64,000 nt of DNA from Streptomyces poriferorum (GTDB taxonomy: Bacteria; Actinomycetota; Actinomycetes; Streptomycetales; Streptomycetaceae). A model generated the notes under the pieces. It saw only the letters and a program-made list of their open reading frames with translations. It was not told the origin of the DNA and did no database searches. Positions within the stretch are counted from its first letter, which is position 1, and each line of letters opens with the position of its first letter. Position numbers and translations under genes: made by a program. The stretch covers positions 1 through 64,000 of the forward strand of contig NZ_JAELVH010000006.1 of assembly GCF_019399235.1 (NCBI RefSeq), given 5' to 3'. Of the stretch, positions 59,274 through 64,000 are shown piece after piece.

Positions 59274-60200
59274 ATGACCACGCCCGACGAGATCATCCGG
59301 AACCTGTCGGTGCACGGGCTGCGCTACAGCTACCGCGTCCTGGCGCAGCCCTCGCCCCGCACCGATCCGGTCGTCGTCCTCGGCGGGGCGCTCCAGGGGA
59401 TGTACGGCTGGCCGCAGATGGACGAGCACCTCGGCCCGCACGCCCCGGTCGTCACCGCCGATCTGCCCGGCATGGGCGGCGCCGACCCGCTGCCGCCCGG
59501 CGCCGGCGACGACGTCCTGTACGACGCCGTCGCGGGCATCATCGACGACCTGGGCGCGGCCCGGGTCAACCTCTTCGGGTTCTCCTACGGCACGGCGATC
59601 GCGTTCGGCTACGCCCGGCGGAACCCCGGGCGGATCGCCCGGCTCGTCCTCGGCGGCGTACCGGCGCACATCAGCGAGGCCCAGCGGACCCAGTGGGGCG
59701 GCGCCGTCGAGCGGCTGGGGATCGGCGACGTGGAGGGGCTCGCCACCATCACCGCCGAGGCGCTGATGTGCCTGGACCCGCGGCGCCGGGTGCACCGCAG
59801 GGAGCTCGCGCGGCGCTACGTCCGGCGGTCGTTCGTGCACGCGCTCACCCATTCCCCGCACGCCGCCCAGTCGTTGCGCCGGGCGCTGGGTCACCGTCCG
59901 GACTTCTCCGGCGGGTTGAGCGGGGTGCCCGCGCTCGTCTTCGCGGGTGAGCACGACACCGTGACCTCCCCCGAACGGCAGCGCGCCTTCGCGGAGACGA
60001 TCGAGGGCAGTCGCTTCCTGACGATCGGCGACTCGGACCACTGGGTCGTGCTGGAGAGGCCCGACGACGTGGCGGACCTCATCGCGCGCTTCTTCACCGA
60101 CCGCCCCCTGGAGGCAGCGCCCGCACTTCGGCCGCTCGCCTCGCTGCCGCGCCCGCGGACGGGCGCGGCAGGTCCGGTCATGCCGAGGCCGGGCAGCTGA
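59274..60200 (+). CDS. Alpha/beta hydrolase linked to the ACP/ketosynthase pair
   Basis: The protein has 308 residues. LGGALQ near the oxyanion strand, nucleophile Ser104 in GFSYGT, Asp in FAGEHDTVT and His in GDSDHWVVLE complete an alpha/beta hydrolase triad. The layout loosely recalls the RhlA family, which uses beta-hydroxyacyl-ACP, but this is only visual. It could release or esterify the product of the ketosynthase. ATG 59274 follows GAAAGG. The 188-base gap before it contains a long inverted repeat (CCCCGCGGGC ... GCCCGCGGGG). Confidence 0.72.
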   Translation: MTTPDEIIRNLSVHGLRYSYRVLAQPSPRTDPVVVLGGALQGMYGWPQMDEHLGPHAPVVTADLPGMGGADPLPPGAGDDVLYDAVAGIIDDLGAARVNLFGFSYGTAIAFGYARRNPGRIARLVLGGVPAHISEAQRTQWGGAVERLGIGDVEGLATITAEALMCLDPRRRVHRRELARRYVRRSFVHALTHSPHAAQSLRRALGHRPDFSGGLSGVPALVFAGEHDTVTSPERQRAFAETIEGSRFLTIGDSDHWVVLERPDDVADLIARFFTDRPLEAAPALRPLASLPRPRTGAAGPVMPRPGS

Positions 60201-60239
60201 GGCGCCTTCGCGAAGGAGCGCGCCGCCCGGCCGGCGGGA

Positions 60240-62648
60240 TCAGCGGCGGCCGTCGACCTTGATCCGTACGATCTGCGGGTCGTGGTCGCTGGCCTGGTCG
60301 GCGAACTCCGCGTTGATGTGCACCACGTCGTAGTCGAACCGCCGGATGCCGGGGCTCGTCAGGATGTGGTCCAGCGTCTGCGAGTTGCCCTCGTACACAT
60401 AGCTGTACTGCTCGTTCGCCGGCAGCGTGGTGATCAGCGGCTTGAGGGCCTTGCCCGCGGTCAGCGCGGACATCGTGGGTGAGAACGCGAAGTCGTTGAG
60501 GTCGCCGAGCGTCACGACCCGCGCCGACTTGTCCGCCGCCAGCAGGGACTTCACGAAGGTGTTGACCTCCGCGGCCTGCTGGACCCGCTTGGTCTCGGAG
60601 CTGCGCGACGGCTCCTGGTAGCGGCCGTGCAGCGGCTGGTCGCCGCCCTTGGAGGTGAAGTGGTTGCCGATGACGAACACCGGCTTCCCGTGGAAGCGGA
60701 ACTCGCCGACCAGGGGCTTGCGGCTGTCGTCCCACGCCGCGCTCGCCGGGGCGATGCGGCCGGGCGACACCGACAGGGTCACGCCCTTGCGCGTCGGTAC
60801 CGCCGCCACGGCGGTCGTCGCGTCGCCGCCCGCGCGGTCCACGAAGGAGACCCGGTGCGGGTTGAAGAGGAAGACGTTGCGGATGTTGCCGCCGGGCTCG
60901 CCGCCGTCCTGGCCGTCCTGCGGGGCGACATAGCGCCAGGCGTACCGGGGTCCGCCCGCGGCGACGATCGCGTCGGTGAACCGCTTCAGCGTCGCCTCGG
61001 AGCCGACCGTGCCGTCGCTGACCGCGCCGTTGTCGTCCTGGATCTCCTCCAGCGAGACGATGTCGGGGGAGGAGAGGTTCACCGCGATGCCCTCGGCGAG
61101 CGTGTCGAACTTGGCCTGCTCGTCCAGCGCGTCCAGGTTCTCCACGTTGTACGTGGCGACGGCGAGTTCGCCGCCCTTCTGCCTCCGCGTGATCTCGCGC
61201 CGCAGACCGTTGTCCTTCAGCGTGCCGAGCTCGGTCGCCTGGAGGTTGTAGCCGCCGAACGAGGCGTAGTCGATCACACCGGTGGTGGTGCCCGACAGCA
61301 CGTCGCCGACGTTGCCGACGGGGAAGGGACGCGTGGTGTCGAGCGACATCACCTTGATCCGGCCGGTGTTCTGGTCGGTGTACGAGGAGTACAGGGTGCC
61401 GCCGCGCCGGGTCGGGTTCTGCTTCGGCTCGACGGTCACCCAGATCTCGTCGTACGCGGTCGTGGCACCCGTGACCCGGGTGTCGGCGATCTGCACGCGG
61501 GTGCCTTCGAGGGACTCGTAGAGGTCGAGGGCGTACACCGACGGCTCCAGGGGCAGCGCGTCGATCGAGGCACCGCCCGCCGAGGGGACGTATGCGGCGG
61601 GCACCGCGGCGGCGTCGAGCACCACCGGCGCCGGAAGCGCGTTGCCGGAGGAGAGGACCGTGGTCCTGGGGGCGGTGATCTCGGTGATGGACTGCGTGGT
61701 GGCCGACGGGTAGTACTCGTCGACCGTGCCGCTGACCAGTACGGAGTCGCCCACCGCGACCGCCGGGGCGGTGGAGCCCGTGTACACGAAGACGCCCTCG
61801 CCGGTGCGCGGGTCCGCGTCCGGGGCGGTGTCCTGGATCCAGAAGCCCTTCGAACCCGTGGTGCGCACCGCCGTGACGATGCCGGGTACCCCGGTCACCG
61901 CCTTCCCGTCCAGCGGGGAGACCCGGGTGGTGCCCTGGATGTCGTGGACGCGCACGGTGCCGGGCTCGGTCGGGTTGCCCGGGTCGCCCGGGTCCGTGCC
62001 GCCGCCGGACGTCTCGCCGGCCGCGTTGACCGGGGTGGGGGGTGCGGCGGACAGGTCCGTGGCGTTGTCGTCGGTGTCGGCGAGGGAGGCCGCGCGCGCC
62101 ACGGAGGCGGTGGCGGAGGCGCCGGTGGCCGGGCCGCTGCCTTCCCGGACGACCGCGGAGCCGTAGCCCACCAGGTCGACGATGCGGGTGTCGGCGGCGC
62201 AGTCGGCCGCGGTCTTGCAGGTCAGCGGCGTGGTGCCGGAGACCAGCGCGATGCTTCCGCTCGCGGCGGACATGGCGACCGTACCGGTGGCGTCCGGCGC
62301 GGGCAGGGCGACGGTGCCACCGGTGCCCGCGGCCTGGGCGACCAGGTAGCGGCCGCCGGGCGCGACGGAACCCGTCAGCGCGGAGACCTGCCACAGCGAG
62401 CCCGCGGACGGAGCCCCGGGAAGGTACTGGACGCTGAACCCGGACAGGTCGTACGCGGCGGAGCCGGAGTTGGCCAGCTCGACGAAGTCGCGGGTCAGCG
62501 TCGCACCCGAGTTCCCGCCACCGCCGTACACCTCGGAGATCACGGCGGTCGAGGACGGTGCCGCGAAGGCGGCGGGCAGCGCGGTCGCCGAGAGGGTCAC
62601 GGCGACCGCGCCGCCCAGCAGGACGGAACGGGATCTGGATATGCGCAC
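60240..62648 (-). CDS. Large secreted endonuclease/exonuclease/phosphatase-family nuclease (ExeM/NucH-like)
   Basis: The protein has 802 residues. Signal peptide about 1-30. A lamin-tail domain (about 33-150: AVISEVYGGGGNSGATLTRD, FVELANSGSAAYDLSGF) and an OB-like central region (about 230-480) precede the C-terminal EEP domain (about 500-795). The EEP domain has TYNVENLD, SLEEIQDD, IGNHFTSKGGD, LGDLNDFAFSP and SDHDPQ, giving the catalytic Asn, Glu, His, Asp/Asn and Asp-His. It likely degrades extracellular DNA. GTG 62648 follows GAGGGGC. The dense minus/plus shadows over it are not genes. Confidence 0.85.
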   Translation of the reverse strand: MRISRSRSVLLGGAVAVTLSATALPAAFAAPSSTAVISEVYGGGGNSGATLTRDFVELANSGSAAYDLSGFSVQYLPGAPSAGSLWQVSALTGSVAPGGRYLVAQAAGTGGTVALPAPDATGTVAMSAASGSIALVSGTTPLTCKTAADCAADTRIVDLVGYGSAVVREGSGPATGASATASVARAASLADTDDNATDLSAAPPTPVNAAGETSGGGTDPGDPGNPTEPGTVRVHDIQGTTRVSPLDGKAVTGVPGIVTAVRTTGSKGFWIQDTAPDADPRTGEGVFVYTGSTAPAVAVGDSVLVSGTVDEYYPSATTQSITEITAPRTTVLSSGNALPAPVVLDAAAVPAAYVPSAGGASIDALPLEPSVYALDLYESLEGTRVQIADTRVTGATTAYDEIWVTVEPKQNPTRRGGTLYSSYTDQNTGRIKVMSLDTTRPFPVGNVGDVLSGTTTGVIDYASFGGYNLQATELGTLKDNGLRREITRRQKGGELAVATYNVENLDALDEQAKFDTLAEGIAVNLSSPDIVSLEEIQDDNGAVSDGTVGSEATLKRFTDAIVAAGGPRYAWRYVAPQDGQDGGEPGGNIRNVFLFNPHRVSFVDRAGGDATTAVAAVPTRKGVTLSVSPGRIAPASAAWDDSRKPLVGEFRFHGKPVFVIGNHFTSKGGDQPLHGRYQEPSRSSETKRVQQAAEVNTFVKSLLAADKSARVVTLGDLNDFAFSPTMSALTAGKALKPLITTLPANEQYSYVYEGNSQTLDHILTSPGIRRFDYDVVHINAEFADQASDHDPQIVRIKVDGRR

Positions 62649-62682
62649 GGAAACTGCCCCTCAGAGTGTGGTGAGGGAGCAC

Positions 62683-62712
62683 AAGCTATGCGCGTAGAAC
62701 CGGCGATGACAA
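62683..62712 (-). promoter_or_regulatory. Promoter of the secreted nuclease gene
   Basis: On the minus strand TTGTCA (62712-62707), an 18-base spacer and TAGCTT (62688-62683) predict a start near 62676, about 28 bases before the GTG. Confidence 0.5.
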
Positions 62713-62899
62713 GGCATCAGAGGTTAATTCCAGAAATAGTTCCGCGGCCCCGCCGGGTGTGCGCCGCCGGGCCCTTCCGGTGCCGCCGCCCTGCCCGCTT
62801 CCGGACCCGCTGTTCACACGCCTGCCGTACTCCCGTCATGACCCGTAACTCCGGGGCAACGCCCGCCCTGAGCACAGGTGTCCAGGATGCGGCGAGGGT

Positions 62900-62929
62900 T
62901 TGACCGGGTTGAGCCGGTCCGGCTACGTT
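62900..62929 (+). promoter_or_regulatory. Leaderless promoter of the short leader peptide
   Basis: TTGACC (62900-62905), an 18-base spacer and TACGTT (62924-62929) end seven bases before ATG 62937. The transcript should therefore begin at the start codon of the leader peptide. Confidence 0.6.
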
Positions 62930-62936
62930 GCGCGGC

Positions 62937-63017
62937 ATGCAGCGATCCGCACACCTGACGACGCGAGGTCATATCGACCTGAAGCGTGTGTGCTCCGCCG
63001 TGTGTCACCGCGCCTGA
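62937..63017 (+). CDS. 26-residue Cys-containing leader peptide
   Basis: ATG 62937 to TGA 63015-63017 encodes a 26-residue peptide with the pattern HLTTRGHIDLKRVCSAVC near its end. This matches the short 'H-x-D-L-x-R-V ... C' leader peptides annotated upstream of many actinomycete operons, often linked to cysteine or sulfur supply. It has its own leaderless promoter. The 168 bases from 63018 to the next GTG could fold into an attenuator, but I cannot define one. It is too short for routine gene finders. Confidence 0.65.
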   Translation: MQRSAHLTTRGHIDLKRVCSAVCHRA

Positions 63018-63185
63018 GAGCACCACGCCCGCGCCGAGGGGCCCACGCCCGCCCCGGTCCCTCGCACGGTCCCTCTCCACGGAAGAGGCAGCACCCTCCG
63101 GCCCCGCGCCGCGGACGGTCTGCCCGAGCTCCGTACCGGAGCGTGCACCGCGTCACCCGCTGCCATCGAGGACCTGGAAGACACT

Positions 63186-64000
63186 GTGAAGAGTCTGTCT
63201 GCGCCCGTCCGCCGTCGTCACGAGGACCGCCCCACCCCGCTGCGACGCTCCGACATACCCTCCGCCGGACCTGCCCGCCGCGTCCCGGGTACCGGATCCG
63301 TGCTCGGGGCGATCCTCGACCACGGGCCGGTCGCCCGCTCCACCGTCGCCCGCCTCACCGGCCTCTCGCCCGCCTCCGTGAGCGGGCACGTCGGCCAGCT
63401 GCTCGCCCGCGGACTGGTCCGGGAGAGTGCGGAGACCGCAGGACCCAAGGGGCTCGGCAGGCCGCACATCCCCGTCGAGATCGACACCGGCCGCTTCCTG
63501 GTGGCCGGCGCACACATCGCCGTCGCCCACTCCACCGTCTCCCTGATGGACCTGCGGGGCCGGATCGTCGCCGAGGAACGGCAGCCGCACCGCACCACCG
63601 AACCCCGCCGCATACTCAACGGACTCGCAGCCCGGCTGCCCCGGTTGGTGGCCGCGCACGCCGGCGGACGCACCGTGCTCGCCCTGGGTCTGGCCACCGG
63701 GCACCGGGTCGACCCCGTGACCGGCGTGATCGTGGAACACCCCCAGCTCGGCTGGCGCGATGTGCCCGCCCGCGACATCCTCGCCGCCGCTACCGGGCTG
63801 CCGGTCCACGTGGACAGCCACTCCCGGGCGCTGGCCCGGGCGGAGCAGCTGTTCGGCGAGGAGTCGACCCGCAGCAGCACCGTCCTGCTCTTCGTCGGCG
63901 CCGTCGTGGACGCGGCCTTCGCCACCGAGGGGGCCATGCACCGGGGCCCGCGCTCGGGGGCCGGCAGCGTGGCGCACCTGCCGCTCGGCGCCGGCGGGAC
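63186..64000 (+). CDS. ROK-family transcriptional regulator (partial, runs off the window)
   Basis: 271 codons are present with no stop before the window end. An N-terminal winged helix (VARSTVARLTGLSPASVSGHVGQLLARGLV) is followed by the start of the ROK sugar-kinase-like domain (FLVAGAHIAVAHSTVSLMDLRG, PVHVDSHSRALARAEQLFG). The usual second-domain zinc motif lies beyond the edge. GTG 63186 follows GGAAG. ROK regulators control sugar uptake. The cysteine-type leader peptide upstream may attenuate its transcript. Confidence 0.8.
   Translation, partial: MKSLSAPVRRRHEDRPTPLRRSDIPSAGPARRVPGTGSVLGAILDHGPVARSTVARLTGLSPASVSGHVGQLLARGLVRESAETAGPKGLGRPHIPVEIDTGRFLVAGAHIAVAHSTVSLMDLRGRIVAEERQPHRTTEPRRILNGLAARLPRLVAAHAGGRTVLALGLATGHRVDPVTGVIVEHPQLGWRDVPARDILAAATGLPVHVDSHSRALARAEQLFGEESTRSSTVLLFVGAVVDAAFATEGAMHRGPRSGAGSVAHLPLGAGG

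Noticed and set aside
1..64000. tRNA, rRNA, CRISPR, prophage or insertion-sequence content
   Set aside because: No cloverleaf with a conserved T-loop, no rRNA-like stretch, no spacer-repeat array and no transposase, integrase or capsid proteins were recognised. A covariance-model search would be decisive for small RNAs.

Overview
The window is chromosomal DNA of a Streptomyces-type actinomycete. Support: very high G+C with G/C-ending codons, many GTG and TTG starts, several apparently leaderless promoters with TANNNT -10 boxes, and typical families (DUF2637 membrane protein, an RNase Sa-type guanyl ribonuclease, a PucR regulator with xanthine dehydrogenase, a UreE-less urease operon, a ROK regulator, a Cys-containing leader peptide). 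I see no tRNA, rRNA, CRISPR array, insertion sequence or prophage. No stretch longer than about 300 bases lacks a gene.

Layout. 1-204: end of a PP2C-like phosphatase. 319-2061: pyruvate dehydrogenase/oxidase PoxB. 2151-12150: a locus that reads as a complete collagen-use module. It has a three-part hydroxyproline dehydrogenase, a DapA-family deaminase, 4-hydroxyproline epimerase, a GntR/FCD regulator, an Xaa-Pro aminopeptidase and a secreted M9 collagenase. Three of its promoter regions share a candidate operator with core ATGTGAC(A/G)T. 12196-13085: a secreted RNase Sa-like enzyme with its barstar-type inhibitor. 13189-20458: divergent DUF5937/ArsR regulator and MFS exporter, an anti-sigma-type ATPase, a DUF2637 protein, an FhuF-like iron reductase with an iron box, a second GntR regulator and a TPR-like protein. 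20602-29532: purine catabolism (PucR, three-subunit xanthine dehydrogenase, NCS2 permease, XdhC). 29640-33395: a large secreted subtilisin. 33638-38064: ureABCFGD.

38065-45828: an SDR behind a 33-bp palindrome, an MFS transporter, a two-component system with a duplicated (half-degenerate) histidine kinase translationally coupled to a nucleotidyltransferase, a small secreted protein and a DHFR-family protein. 46084-54583 (minus strand): an operon of MFS transporter, divergent FGGY kinase, GlpD, alkyl-DHAP-synthase-like flavoenzyme, GlpP antiterminator, ABM-fold monooxygenase and Zn alcohol dehydrogenase. Its leader holds a terminator-like hairpin with a seven-T run, which fits GlpP control. 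54829-64000: a peptidoglycan amidase, a nitroreductase, an ACP/ketosynthase/hydrolase trio, a large secreted nuclease, and a 26-residue leader peptide before a ROK regulator cut by the window end.

The two most interesting systems are the collagen-to-hydroxyproline locus with its shared operator, and the GlpP-attenuated kinase/GlpD/alkyl-DHAP-synthase operon. For the second I propose, as inference only, breakdown of an ether-type or other substituted glycerol.
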